From: an uncultured Lachnospiraceae bacterium
Lineage (GTDB): Bacteria > Bacillota > Clostridia > Lachnospirales > Lachnospiraceae
Reading direction: 5' to 3'
DNA: 55,048 nt
Assembly (NCBI GenBank): GCA_910578555.1
Contig: CAJTPS010000023.1
Coordinates: forward strand, 1-55,048
The notes under the pieces are model-generated. The model worked only from the letters and a program-made list of their open reading frames with translations. It was not told where the DNA came from and searched no databases. Positions 46,166-55,031 of the stretch are shown in pieces (position 1 is the first letter of the stretch; every line of letters begins with the position of its first letter). Made by a program: the position numbers and the translations under genes.

Positions 46166-47125
46166 ATGAAACTGGTCGTTTTGGAGAGAAACAGTGTGGG
46201 AACGGACATTGACGTATCCTGTTTTGAAAAGTTCGGAGAAGTGACGTATTATCCGAATACAGTCGCGGAAAACACCGCCGAACGGGTGACGGACGCAGAC
46301 ATTATCATTGCGAACAAGGCTCCCCTGAATGAAAATACTTTAAAAGATGCCCCGCATGTCAAACTGATCTGCCTGTTTGCGACAGGGTTCGACAATGTGG
46401 ATCTGAACTACTGCAAGAGCCGCGGCATCAAAGTCGCTAATGTCATCAACTACTGCACCCCCGCAGTCGCACAGCACACCCTTATGCTGGCGCTCATGCT
46501 GACTGAAAAGGCTGCTTTCTATGACAGTTATGTAAAATCAGGAACCTACAGCGCGCAGGACCGGTTTTCCAACTTCGACAGACCCTTTAACGATTTAGAG
46601 GGAAAGACCTGGGGCATCGTCGGCATGGGAACGATCGGCCGTAAAGTGGCGGGTCTGGCGCAGGCATTCGGCTGCAGGGTAATCTTCTATTCCGCTTCCG
46701 GCAAGAGCTCCTGCACGGATTATGAACGGGTGGAATTAGAAACCCTGTTGAAAGAATCCGATATTCTATCCCTGCATTGTCCGCTCAGCGACAGAACAAG
46801 GGGCCTGATCAATAAAGAAGCTTTTGCGCAAATGAAAGAAACCGCGATTCTGATCAATGTGGCAAGAGGCCCCGTGGTAGATACACAGGCGCTTTACGAT
46901 GCACTGATCACCAACCAGATCGCGGCCGCAGGACTGGACGTTCTGGAGAAAGAACCCATGACGAGAGACAATCCGTTAGCCAAGATCCAGGACAGCACCA
47001 GACTGATCATCACGCCGCATATGGCATGGGCCAGCACGGAGTCACGCAATAATCTTGTAGGGGAAGTGTGTAAGAATATCGCGGCTTTTCTGGAAGGAGA
47101 AGAGCGGAATATTGTGAATCCGTAA
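46166..47125 (+). CDS. D-2-hydroxyacid dehydrogenase (glycerate/hydroxypyruvate reductase type)
   Basis: 319 residues; AGGA- and GGAGGAC-type site before ATG 46166. NAD motif GIVGMGTIGRKV near residue 150; catalytic Arg in NVARGPVVD, Glu in VLEKEPM, His in ITPHMAWAS. It reduces a 2-keto acid with NAD(P)H; the exact substrate (hydroxypyruvate, glyoxylate or other) is not decidable. The 290 bases upstream hold its likely promoter region and no gene. Confidence 0.93.
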   Translation: MKLVVLERNSVGTDIDVSCFEKFGEVTYYPNTVAENTAERVTDADIIIANKAPLNENTLKDAPHVKLICLFATGFDNVDLNYCKSRGIKVANVINYCTPAVAQHTLMLALMLTEKAAFYDSYVKSGTYSAQDRFSNFDRPFNDLEGKTWGIVGMGTIGRKVAGLAQAFGCRVIFYSASGKSSCTDYERVELETLLKESDILSLHCPLSDRTRGLINKEAFAQMKETAILINVARGPVVDTQALYDALITNQIAAAGLDVLEKEPMTRDNPLAKIQDSTRLIITPHMAWASTESRNNLVGEVCKNIAAFLEGEERNIVNP

Positions 47126-47143
47126 AAAATTCGACACATTGGA

Positions 47144-47174
47144 AGCCCTGTCTGTGCACGGACGGGGCTCTTAA
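47144..47174 (+). terminator. Terminator between convergent genes
   Basis: AGCCCTGTC-TGTGCACG-GACGGGGCT then CTTAAT; one G-T pair. It lies 18 bases after the dehydrogenase stop and can serve both strands. Confidence 0.65.
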
Positions 47175-47192
47175 TATCTAATCCCTTGATTT

Positions 47193-48017
47193 TTACTGTC
47201 CGGATAGCCGGCACCACCGTCTGCCGCCGCATATACTGCCCACGATCGCCATGAGAAGCGCCAGCAGAATATGCCAGCCGTACAGCGTCCAGTTCTCATG
47301 CATACACCGCACCACACAAAACCAGAGCGGCTGCCCCGTCAGGAACAGATACCCGATTCCTTTCGGCTGCAGGCCGCTCTCCAGCATAACCGGACACCAG
47401 AATATCGCCGAGACAGCGATCAACACATACATCGCTTTCCTGCTCGCTGCCGAAACCCACACGATAATCCCCGTCAACATCAGAGTTCCACACAGCACGC
47501 GGATCAGGTAATATCCCGTAAAAGCGTAGATACTGCCGGCCGCCAGCGCAGAAGCCGCTTCCCCCATTCCCAGATATATCATTTCCGCCGGGGCGCCTCC
47601 GTCATAATATCCGTAAAGCAAACCGCATCCCCCGCAAGCCGCCGCCAACACAAGAACCATAACACCAGCCGCCAGCGTATAACTCGCAGCCAGTCTTGCT
47701 GCGAAGTCAGCAAGCTTTCCTTTGACAGATGTCAAAATCAGCACATTTGTCCGACTCTGCCTGTCTTCACAGTAGAAGGAAGATAACACCACCGTCAGCC
47801 AGATCATCGCATACAGCACAAAGTACTGTGACAATTCCAGAAACCGCTTGTACCCGAAGTACTGCCCGAAATCATCGAGCCCCGAAGCCGCCCACTGCAC
47901 CGCCAGCTTACTCTCTACCCACAGCTGCAACGCCTGTACCGTAAAAAGCAGCCCTGTCATAATCTGCGTGAATCTTCTTCCGATCAGTTTCGTCAGTTCC
48001 ATCTGATATAATCTCAT
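47193..48017 (-). CDS. Polytopic membrane protein resembling an ABC-2 type permease
   Basis: 274 residues from ATG 48017 (GGAGGAG upstream; a longer frame lacks a site). About six helices: a cytoplasmic start MRLYQMELTKLIGRRF, then spans near 15-35, 65-90, 115-140, 160-185, 195-215 and 245-262. The basic N-terminus plus six spans is the plan of ABC-2 permeases, and a cytoplasmic segment EDRQSRTNVLILTSVKG resembles their coupling region. No ATPase gene adjoins it, so it may be an orphan or act with a distant partner. Identity uncertain. Confidence 0.6.
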   Translation of the reverse strand: MRLYQMELTKLIGRRFTQIMTGLLFTVQALQLWVESKLAVQWAASGLDDFGQYFGYKRFLELSQYFVLYAMIWLTVVLSSFYCEDRQSRTNVLILTSVKGKLADFAARLAASYTLAAGVMVLVLAAACGGCGLLYGYYDGGAPAEMIYLGMGEAASALAAGSIYAFTGYYLIRVLCGTLMLTGIIVWVSAASRKAMYVLIAVSAIFWCPVMLESGLQPKGIGYLFLTGQPLWFCVVRCMHENWTLYGWHILLALLMAIVGSICGGRRWCRLSGQ

Positions 48018-48117
48018 ACTCTCCTCCGTGCGGGGTCCTTCTATACTTCTATATAAGAAATAACTGTTAGAGATCGAGAAAAGATTAATTAAGATCATAT
48101 TTTATATCAAACTGATT

Positions 48118-49164
48118 CTACGCCGCGCCCAACAGCCTGTTCCAGTAATTCCTCATCCGGCCAAAAGTGCCTTTTGTCTGATCCAGCACATAGTTCCTTA
48201 ACGGCTTATCTTCATTGTGGTCTGTTGCATAATCCGTATAGATTTCCTCCAGCCGGCTCCAAATACTGTCTGCCGGTTCCGTTCCCTTTTGCAATAAATT
48301 AAATATCCCGGCGGCATCCTGTCGGAACTGGTCTTTCTGTTCCTGATTATGTTTGACCTTAGTCAATATCATTGTAAACTTATGTTCCTCCGTAACCTGC
48401 CGCCCTATTTTCTCTTCAAAAAGAGCAGAATCCGAATACATTCCCGACTGTACGGCCGCAATTCCTCTCTGTACGCCTTCAAACGGGTGCTCATAGTCTT
48501 TCAAGATCTCCGTATTATGCGCATGATACAAATCTACCAGCCTGCCGAATTCCTCTCTTTTATCTCCGGAAAGAAATTGATCCGCGAAACAGCTTAACGC
48601 TGCTGTAGATGACTCCAGCTCCATGGCTGCTTCGTCCTGCCGCATAACATTACCATAAGAATAATCACTGAGGCACACGCCTGTATGATACTGCCATCTG
48701 CTCACACCGTCCATTCCGCCTGTGATCCGCGCCAGCGTTTCCTCTATTTCCTCGATGTCCTCGTCTGTCATATCATCATAGAAGCCATTGTCATATAAAT
48801 GTTTACTGAAAACCGTCCACTGGTTTCCCGTCGAAGTCCAGAAAATATCGTCCTGTTCCCTGCCGTTTGCAATCTCCTTCTGCCGTTCTGCATTCATAGT
48901 CCAGAACTCTTTTGCTTCACTCCTGACCTGTTCGTTTCCTTCTTCCGTAAACAACCGATCATATGCCGTCTGAGAAATCGATACCTTAACATTGCCGCTC
49001 TGCACGACATTGTGCCCCTTACTCTCTAAATCTGCTGCCGCCTTCTGTACCGCGGAAGCCCTCTTGCTTTCATTCGATTGCTCCCGGTCTTGCCGCTGTA
49101 TACCGGCCTGCCAGTTTCGCTCTATGCGAGCGCCCATAAAAATGTCGTTTCCGTTAATGATCAT
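48118..49164 (-). CDS. Uncharacterised soluble protein, possibly in the flagellar regulon
   Basis: 348 residues from ATG 49164 (GGGAGGG eight bases upstream). No signal peptide or membrane segment; helical, charged, with an unstructured Gln/Arg-rich N-terminus (MIINGNDIFMG ...). No family recognised. Both the low-complexity N-terminus without signal and the upstream GCCGAAAT box resemble the DUF6240-type gene at 25553-28645, so it may be a late flagellar gene or export-apparatus client (inference). Confidence 0.65.
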   Translation of the reverse strand: MIINGNDIFMGARIERNWQAGIQRQDREQSNESKRASAVQKAAADLESKGHNVVQSGNVKVSISQTAYDRLFTEEGNEQVRSEAKEFWTMNAERQKEIANGREQDDIFWTSTGNQWTVFSKHLYDNGFYDDMTDEDIEEIEETLARITGGMDGVSRWQYHTGVCLSDYSYGNVMRQDEAAMELESSTAALSCFADQFLSGDKREEFGRLVDLYHAHNTEILKDYEHPFEGVQRGIAAVQSGMYSDSALFEEKIGRQVTEEHKFTMILTKVKHNQEQKDQFRQDAAGIFNLLQKGTEPADSIWSRLEEIYTDYATDHNEDKPLRNYVLDQTKGTFGRMRNYWNRLLGAA

Positions 49165-49480
49165 GATGTGTTCCCTCCCTGTTTGCCAACCCGGTCGATT
49201 TGTCTTATGTTGAAAGCGTTCCATATTATGTATGCATATTATCTTTTTCTCAACATAATATATTTCGGCATATGTTGCTGTCATTTAAATATACAATAAA
49301 GCAAATAAATTAAGCTTCCTTCCATCTTTCGGCATACACTCCAAAAACACAGCCAATTCGTGATACAAGTACCTGCTTAAACATTCTCTTATGTGAAGAT
49401 CTTTTTTCAGCTATTAAGATTCAAACCGAGTGCACAAAAATATTATGGAATCACAAGCATTTCAGGGCATTTACAAAAAG
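49165..49480. other. 316-base intergenic region
   Basis: It holds a sigma-28-like promoter for the 48118-49164 gene (below) and, near 49431-49478, imperfect GCACAAA/TTTGTGC arms just past the BceB stop. It is AT-rich from ~49290 on, marking the start of the AT-rich segment. No gene seen. Confidence 0.6.
49262..49287 (-). promoter_or_regulatory. Sigma-28-like promoter of the uncharacterised gene
   Basis: TAAA (49287-49284), 14 bases, GCCGAAAT (49269-49262): the same -10 as at 28728-28735, spacing one base short of the consensus 15. Leader ~90 bases. Confidence 0.4.
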
Positions 49481-51670
49481 CTAAATATTTGTGCTTATAA
49501 ATTTTCTTGTAATGAACCAAGTCATGCTTATATATAAAAATGAAAAGCCTGCTATTTTTGCATATGACTCTACAATGTATGTAAATATCTGGTTTTTTGA
49601 ACAATAGAATAAGAATTCATTCAAGAAAAAAGCAAATGAAAAAGCAACCCCGCCCAACGCAATAATCGCCGCGCTGACAACGGGCATTAAAAACCATGCC
49701 ATTTCATTTTTGAACACGAGTCTTTTTATCCTATAGTTTGTAAACCCAAGAAAATAAAGAATCTTATACTTTCTTCTGCTCTGTAAAATATTTGTGAGCT
49801 GTTGTACTGACAACATCGCCAGACAACCCAGAATCAATATCGTCTCCATATATCCTACAATCATCCTGATCAAAGTAACAACAGCCATAGTCTCTGTTTC
49901 CTGCAATGTTTTTAACCTGACATATACTTTGGAATCCATGTTTTCAAAAAGGCAGTTCATTTCGCGTTCAGCTTCTATCGCCGTTTCATAACTTACATCC
50001 GAATCAAAATGATATAGCGCAATGCTGGTAGCCCTATTCAATTTTCTACACAAATCATCCTGCACAACATATACATATTTCGTATGATTTGTAAATAATG
50101 CCATCCCCGTTTCATACACATAGTTTGATGCATTTGTGTCCCATAATGTAATATCTCCTGCTATAATTGATAATACCCCATCAAACGCTTCTGCCATCTG
50201 CTCCTCTGAATATTGCTGATCCCACTGTATCGCATACTCTCCCGTCAATACAACAGGTTCTTTTTCCAGAGAAAGCAGCAAATTATTATAATCGGACAAA
50301 GAAACACATGTTGCTAACCGGCTACCTTTCCCTTTCTCTAGCTGCTCCTCAACAAAAAAAGTTTCTAGAGTTATTTCATCATCTATCATAATTCCAGCTT
50401 TCTCTAAACGCTCTTTCACTGGTTCAGAATTTATGATTGCACTACTTTCATGATTTGTATATTTATCATACGAAATCATTGTAAAAAGCTGCATGTCAAA
50501 TATTGTCCGTTCATGTAAATACCCTTCAATCCGTTCTAAATAAATCGGAGTCCAAATTCCAATGACGAGTATAAAAATCATAACAAGCGTAATTGCTGAC
50601 ATTACTTTTCCATAAATATGTATATTGTTGCAAATATCTCCCAAAATAACTCTGTTTTCACTAAATTTTCTATTGTCCCCATACCTCTTTTTCAAAAGTA
50701 ACTCCGAAAAAATCTCATAAAAGTGAAATATAATGGAAAACAACATAAAAATCATTCCAAGAACTAAAAGATAACACAACTGAGGATCTAAACATTTTGC
50801 TTTTACCAGCCTATCCAAAAGTGGGTATAATACACAGAGTACTCCGTCTTCCACTACTCCCAGACATATAACAGCCATTGTATTGTAATATCTGTCTCTG
50901 TTTTTTATAAAAATACCCAAAAGCAATACAGGCATCACAACACATACTATGCTTAGTAATCTATAAATCATGGGAAAATAGTCAAAGCATACAAGCATAA
51001 TACAAATTATAATTCCCGAAACATATACAAAGCAAGTATAGCCTGCAGCCAGTGCAAATATTCCACTTCTACCGCCAGCGTTTTTCTCCGGTTTATTATC
51101 CTCAGTTGTCCTAAGCAGGTCAACAACAGCACTTTTCATAATTTTTCTGCCATAATAAAATGAAAGCACTACAATAACCAGCATAAAGTAACCATATGTT
51201 AAAAGAATTGTAAATGGATAAAATAGCGGTTTAATAACCAACTTTTCACCAATATATACAAAGTGTCTGTATAAAACTAAAGACGAAACCATTCCGCCGG
51301 ATATCATTCCTGTCGAAATCCCAAGTAAAGCAACCACCATTCTCTCTATACAGTATATATACGCGGCTTTGCTTTGCCTAAGGCCGGACGCAATCAGTAT
51401 TGCCAGTTCCTTTTGCTTTCTAATATATAAAAAACGTTCTATATATATGATCAACATCGTCGGCATTAAAAATATAAAGGGTGCCGCATACAGCACTTTA
51501 TCTGATAAAACAGAAAAGGAGGCGGAAAGTCCCATATCAGTCCTAAAATGCTTATCCAATAAAACTGCATAAGAATAAAAAGCAACCACTCCTATTCCCA
51601 ACGTAAAAAAATATATCATATATTCATAAATGGAACGCTTTAGACTCTGTCGAATTACCTTCCATATCAT
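49481..51670 (-). CDS. BceB-type ABC transporter permease (FtsX family)
   Basis: 729 residues with ten membrane helices arranged as in BceB: one at ~15-37, three at 55-160, pairs near 200-310, a ~200-residue extracytoplasmic domain between helices 8 and 9 (~385-600), and a final FtsX triple. It starts at ATG 51670, immediately after the ATPase stop. The family moves or strips antimicrobial peptides from their membrane targets. The usual two-component system is absent on both sides. AT-rich like the peptide cluster upstream. Confidence 0.9.
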   Translation of the reverse strand: MIWKVIRQSLKRSIYEYMIYFFTLGIGVVAFYSYAVLLDKHFRTDMGLSASFSVLSDKVLYAAPFIFLMPTMLIIYIERFLYIRKQKELAILIASGLRQSKAAYIYCIERMVVALLGISTGMISGGMVSSLVLYRHFVYIGEKLVIKPLFYPFTILLTYGYFMLVIVVLSFYYGRKIMKSAVVDLLRTTEDNKPEKNAGGRSGIFALAAGYTCFVYVSGIIICIMLVCFDYFPMIYRLLSIVCVVMPVLLLGIFIKNRDRYYNTMAVICLGVVEDGVLCVLYPLLDRLVKAKCLDPQLCYLLVLGMIFMLFSIIFHFYEIFSELLLKKRYGDNRKFSENRVILGDICNNIHIYGKVMSAITLVMIFILVIGIWTPIYLERIEGYLHERTIFDMQLFTMISYDKYTNHESSAIINSEPVKERLEKAGIMIDDEITLETFFVEEQLEKGKGSRLATCVSLSDYNNLLLSLEKEPVVLTGEYAIQWDQQYSEEQMAEAFDGVLSIIAGDITLWDTNASNYVYETGMALFTNHTKYVYVVQDDLCRKLNRATSIALYHFDSDVSYETAIEAEREMNCLFENMDSKVYVRLKTLQETETMAVVTLIRMIVGYMETILILGCLAMLSVQQLTNILQSRRKYKILYFLGFTNYRIKRLVFKNEMAWFLMPVVSAAIIALGGVAFSFAFFLNEFLFYCSKNQIFTYIVESYAKIAGFSFLYISMTWFITRKFISTNI

Positions 51671-52411
51671 TTAAAAATCCCTTCCTTCCGCATATAAATT
51701 CCGTAAAATTTCATCCAGATATCTTTCTTGATTCTGGCTATTTCTACATAATTCTCTCGCAATTTTCCCATCCTGTATAAACACCACGCGGTCAGTATAA
51801 GATGCTGAAAAAGGGTCATGTGTAACCATCAATATGGAAGTGCCAAATTCTTCATTCATTTTACACATTGAACGCATTAGGATACGTGAAGCATTTTGAT
51901 CCAATGCTCCGGTCGGCTCATCTGCCAATATTATGGATGGTTCCTTAATCAATGCCCGAACACACGCACATCTCTGCCGTTCTCCGCCAGAAACCTTTGC
52001 GGGAAGTTTATCAAGTATGTATTCTATTTGAAACAATTTTGCTAATTTTTCTACTTTCTGAACAAACTCTTTTTTCTGCCCAAGTGTAAGCGGAAGTACG
52101 ATATTCTCTCTGATGGTTAATGTATCTAATAAATTATATTCCTGAAAAATAAATCCAAGTTTATCCCTTCTGAAAACTGCCAATTCCTTTTCATTAAATT
52201 CACTGACATTGACGCCATTAAAATTAACAGTTCCTCCTTCAAATTTTTCCATTGTCGATATGCAATTAAGAAAAGTGGTTTTCCCCGAACCCGATGCCCC
52301 CATAACAGCGACAAATTCGCTTTTTTGCATTTTAAAATTTATTCCTTTTAATATATTTGCATCATGATATTTTTTTTTCATTTCGATTACTTCAAGAATT
52401 ATTTTTTCCAT
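51671..52411 (-). CDS. BceA-type ABC transporter ATPase
   Basis: 246 residues. Walker A GASGSGKTT, Q-loop FIFQEYNLLD, signature VSGGERQR, Walker B IILADEPTGALD and H-loop MVTHDPF, all intact. It pairs with the BceB-like permease directly downstream. It follows the end of the peptide cluster by 26 bases, past a strong terminator, so transcription may depend on read-through or an unseen promoter. Confidence 0.94.
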   Translation of the reverse strand: MEKIILEVIEMKKKYHDANILKGINFKMQKSEFVAVMGASGSGKTTFLNCISTMEKFEGGTVNFNGVNVSEFNEKELAVFRRDKLGFIFQEYNLLDTLTIRENIVLPLTLGQKKEFVQKVEKLAKLFQIEYILDKLPAKVSGGERQRCACVRALIKEPSIILADEPTGALDQNASRILMRSMCKMNEEFGTSILMVTHDPFSASYTDRVVFIQDGKIARELCRNSQNQERYLDEILRNLYAEGRDF

Positions 52412-52438
52412 AATTTTTTATATCTTTCTCCAATCTAA

Positions 52439-52479
52439 AAAAAAATAAGATTTGCCTGCCAAATTCACATTTGACAGGC
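52439..52479 (-). terminator. Terminator at the end of the peptide cluster
   Basis: Minus strand GCCTGTCAAAT-GTGA-ATTTGGCAGGC, then AAATCTTATTTTTTTTT. It begins seven bases after the stop of the second peptide gene. Confidence 0.88.
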
Positions 52480-52485
52480 TACACC

Positions 52486-52629
52486 TTAGACATCCACATG
52501 ATAATTGCATGTGTCCATTATGCCATCGCAATATTCACATACATCTACAGGTGAATCACAAAGAATACAAATATCGCATCTTGCATCGATGACTGATTTG
52601 TCATCTATAATATTCACTGCTTTAAACAT
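52486..52629 (-). CDS. 47-residue Cys/Asp-rich peptide, RiPP precursor candidate B
   Basis: Starts at ATG 52629 with a perfect AAGGAGG seven bases upstream; stops at 52486. No signal peptide. It begins MFKAVNIID, as does the homologue at 54370 (MFKPINCVD), giving a short shared leader. The second half carries Cys at 18, 21, 24, 31, 34 and 41 and two tandem units CDSPVDVC and CDGIMDTC (C-D-x3-D-x-C), with the pattern CxxC-x6-CxxC-x6-C. The gene lies 34 bases after the exporter gene and ends at a strong terminator. Role as substrate of the adjacent radical SAM-type maturase and exporter is inferred from context and composition; a metal-binding peptide is the main alternative. Confidence 0.8.
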   Translation of the reverse strand: MFKAVNIIDDKSVIDARCDICILCDSPVDVCEYCDGIMDTCNYHVDV

Positions 52630-52663
52630 AAAATCGCCTCCTTCCCAAATAATATATAAAAAT

Positions 52664-54307
52664 TCAAGTATCTGAATTTTTATTCCGATCCAAATCTATT
52701 ATTTTATCAAAGTACTTTGTTTCTTGCGCATAATGTGTAATTATTATAATTAATTTCCCTTGTTGCTTTAATTTTCTAATAATATTCCAAAATAATATTC
52801 TTCTTTTTTCGTCTAACGAACTTTCCACCTCATCAAAAATGTACATATCAGCATTTCTAACTAATCCCCGCACAATTTCTAGTCTTTTTTTCTGTCCTCC
52901 TGATAAATTCCCAGTATTAATATCTATAACCGTATTATACCTTAAAGGCATTTCTGTAATTTCATTTTTAATATCTAGTTCATCACAATAATATTCTATT
53001 TCACGATATTGCACTGCCCTATACATTTTAAGATTGTTCAAAATAGTGTCATGCAAAAATAAAGACTCTTGTGATATAAATAATATTTTGTCTCTAACTC
53101 TATAAACGTTATATTGCGAAACCGAGATGCCATTAAGAAGAACAACACCACTATCTGGTTTATACAAATTTATTAATAATTTTCCTATTGTTGATTTTCC
53201 ACTGCCGCTACGTCCAACTAACGCAACCACTTCCCCCCTACTTATAGAAAAACACATTTTAGACAAAACCTTTTCGCGATTTTTATATGTAAAATCAACT
53301 TGTACAAGTTTAATCTCATTCACCCTATCTAACTCTAATCCCCCGGCAACTTCTTCCTCTAAATCAAGATATTCCATTATTCTTTCTATAGATACTTTTG
53401 CTTCTTCCAAATTATTAATAAACGTACTGAAACTATTCATAGGATTAACTATCATTCCTTGATAATTAATTAACGCAATAATTTCTCCTATCGTTATATT
53501 TCCTCTAATCATTGCGTGCCCGCCTATTAACCAAATAAAAATACAAATAAAAGATAAAATTATAAATCCGGCATAAATGTTTGCTGATTTTAGCGACATT
53601 AATTTAATTTCTGAATTATATTGTTTTTTATATATATCATCAAACTTTTGGTTAAAAAAATTGTTAATATTATATGACTTTGTCAAAAGCACACTTTTAT
53701 AATTTTCTGTAATACATTCTAGTGACTCCGCATTATTCTCAATATTTTCTAACGCTACAGCTTTAATTTTTTTCCCCCAAACTATATTATTTATTAAATA
53801 TATCATGCTTATTAATATAGTAATGAAACATATACATGGATTTGTTGAAAATAAAACGACGCTTCCCATCAATAAAGTAAATATATTTTTAAAAAAGTTA
53901 GTAATCAAGTATGCTATATTTCTCTTTATGATCTCAACTTCTTTCCCATATCTGGCTATCACGTCTGCTAATCCAACTTGGTCAAAAATTTCGAATTTCC
54001 ACTTCCCCACTTTACCATTCAGTTCTTTACGTAATCTCTCGCCTAAATCTCCTTGTACAACAGCTATTAAATATGACTGTAAATACCCTAAAATTGCGTC
54101 GCCAATATACAACAATGCCAATATTAAAACACATATATTAAGTGCTCTTCTATCTTTTGCAGGTAAATTAATATCAATTATTATAGAAAATACTTTGGGA
54201 ACGAATACCTTAGCTATGACCTGTCCCAATAACAATATCTCAATCAATATAATTGTCTTAATGTATTTTTTCAGATAATTTTTTACAAACTTTATATACA
54301 TAAGCAC
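52664..54307 (-). CDS. ABC exporter of the Cys-rich peptide cluster
   Basis: 547 residues from GTG 54307, whose AGGGG lies six bases upstream inside a hairpin; an ATG two codons on is the alternative. Six membrane helices (~15-300) and an ATPase with GRSGSGKST, LSGGQKKR and MYIFDEVESSLD. It lacks the N-terminal C39 peptidase of double-glycine peptide exporters, so any leader removal must be done elsewhere. Placed between two homologous small peptide genes on the same strand, it is the likely exporter of the matured peptides. Confidence 0.9.
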   Translation of the reverse strand: MLMYIKFVKNYLKKYIKTIILIEILLLGQVIAKVFVPKVFSIIIDINLPAKDRRALNICVLILALLYIGDAILGYLQSYLIAVVQGDLGERLRKELNGKVGKWKFEIFDQVGLADVIARYGKEVEIIKRNIAYLITNFFKNIFTLLMGSVVLFSTNPCICFITILISMIYLINNIVWGKKIKAVALENIENNAESLECITENYKSVLLTKSYNINNFFNQKFDDIYKKQYNSEIKLMSLKSANIYAGFIILSFICIFIWLIGGHAMIRGNITIGEIIALINYQGMIVNPMNSFSTFINNLEEAKVSIERIMEYLDLEEEVAGGLELDRVNEIKLVQVDFTYKNREKVLSKMCFSISRGEVVALVGRSGSGKSTIGKLLINLYKPDSGVVLLNGISVSQYNVYRVRDKILFISQESLFLHDTILNNLKMYRAVQYREIEYYCDELDIKNEITEMPLRYNTVIDINTGNLSGGQKKRLEIVRGLVRNADMYIFDEVESSLDEKRRILFWNIIRKLKQQGKLIIIITHYAQETKYFDKIIDLDRNKNSDT

Positions 54308-54309
54308 TA

Positions 54310-54342
54310 GTTACCCCTATGGTTTTAAATCATAGGGGTAAC
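54310..54342 (-). promoter_or_regulatory. Intercistronic hairpin sequestering the exporter ribosome site
   Basis: GTTACCCCTATG / CATAGGGGTAAC, 12-bp perfect stem with a nine-base loop, immediately before the GTG start. The descending arm contains the only Shine-Dalgarno-like AGGGG. No T run follows, so it is not a classical terminator. Confidence 0.75.
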
Positions 54343-54369
54343 CCTTTCATACCTGTTTTGTTCTTTAAA

Positions 54370-54501
54370 TCAATCATCAGTATACACACAAGCATCAAGA
54401 AATCCATCACATCTATCGCATTTATCCTTTGGTGCATCACACCAAACGCAAATATCTGAATGGACAATTGCAGTATCAACACAATTAATTGGTTTAAACA
54501 T
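54370..54501 (-). CDS. 43-residue Cys/Asp-rich peptide, RiPP precursor candidate A
   Basis: Starts at ATG 54501 with AAAGGAGG seven bases upstream, 17 bases after the maturase-type gene; stops at 54370. Cys at 7, 18, 21, 28, 31 and 38. Two tandem units CDAPKDKC and CDGFLDAC share the C-D-x3-D-x-C pattern and spacing with peptide B; a two-residue spacer (DR here, EY in B) joins the units. The conserved block I-C-x2-C-D-x-P-x-D-x-C-x2-C-D-G-x2-D-x-C-x-Y is shared by both. Leader ~16 residues, acidic C-terminal tail. No homologous family that I can name with certainty. Confidence 0.82.
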   Translation of the reverse strand: MFKPINCVDTAIVHSDICVWCDAPKDKCDRCDGFLDACVYTDD

Positions 54502-54518
54502 ATTTCTTCCTCCTTTCT

Positions 54519-55031
54519 TTAACTTTTTGCATATAACATTCTTTTTTCATCATCTGTCATTCCTATATATATTTTTATAAGACGCTCATAAAAAGAACGT
54601 TGATGCCTACATACCCTCTCAGAGGTACTATTAACCCTTTGTGTACTTATCAAATTGTCATGAGGGCAATTCCCAAGACAAAGATTTTTTACCCAGCAAT
54701 TCTTGCACTGCGAATGTGCTGAAATATGTATAGACTCTAAAAAATCTGCCTGTTTAAATTTGCGCTCAAAAATATTACCCAAGCAATATTCCTTATTATT
54801 TACAAACCTTTGACATGGATATACATCACCATTTATATCTATTGCATACATGTTCCGCCCCACGCCACAAGCAAGAGATCGTATACCACTTTTTTCAATC
54901 TTAGGCAATGCTCCCATAATCAATTTGGCTTTTCTTGCCCGTTTATAGTCTCCCGTCTTTACTAAACGCTCAAATTCATCGAGATAATCTAAGTAGTGTC
55001 TGCTGATTAAGCAAATATTTGCAACTTCCAA
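54519..55031 (-). CDS. SPASM-domain (radical SAM peptide maturase type) protein, N-terminal part beyond window or split
   Basis: 170 residues from TTG 55031. It contains a full seven-Cys SPASM domain: C55-x12-G-x4-C73, then C109-x2-C112-x5-C118-x3-C122, and C141, which binds two auxiliary 4Fe-4S clusters in peptide-modifying radical SAM enzymes. The radical SAM core CxxxCxxC is not in view. An in-frame TAA lies at 55035-55037, just upstream of the TTG. So the maturase is either split into two polypeptides, frameshifted, or continues from another frame. It is followed 17 bases later by peptide A, implying co-expression. Confidence 0.8.
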   Translation of the reverse strand: MEVANICLISRHYLDYLDEFERLVKTGDYKRARKAKLIMGALPKIEKSGIRSLACGVGRNMYAIDINGDVYPCQRFVNNKEYCLGNIFERKFKQADFLESIHISAHSQCKNCWVKNLCLGNCPHDNLISTQRVNSTSERVCRHQRSFYERLIKIYIGMTDDEKRMLYAKS

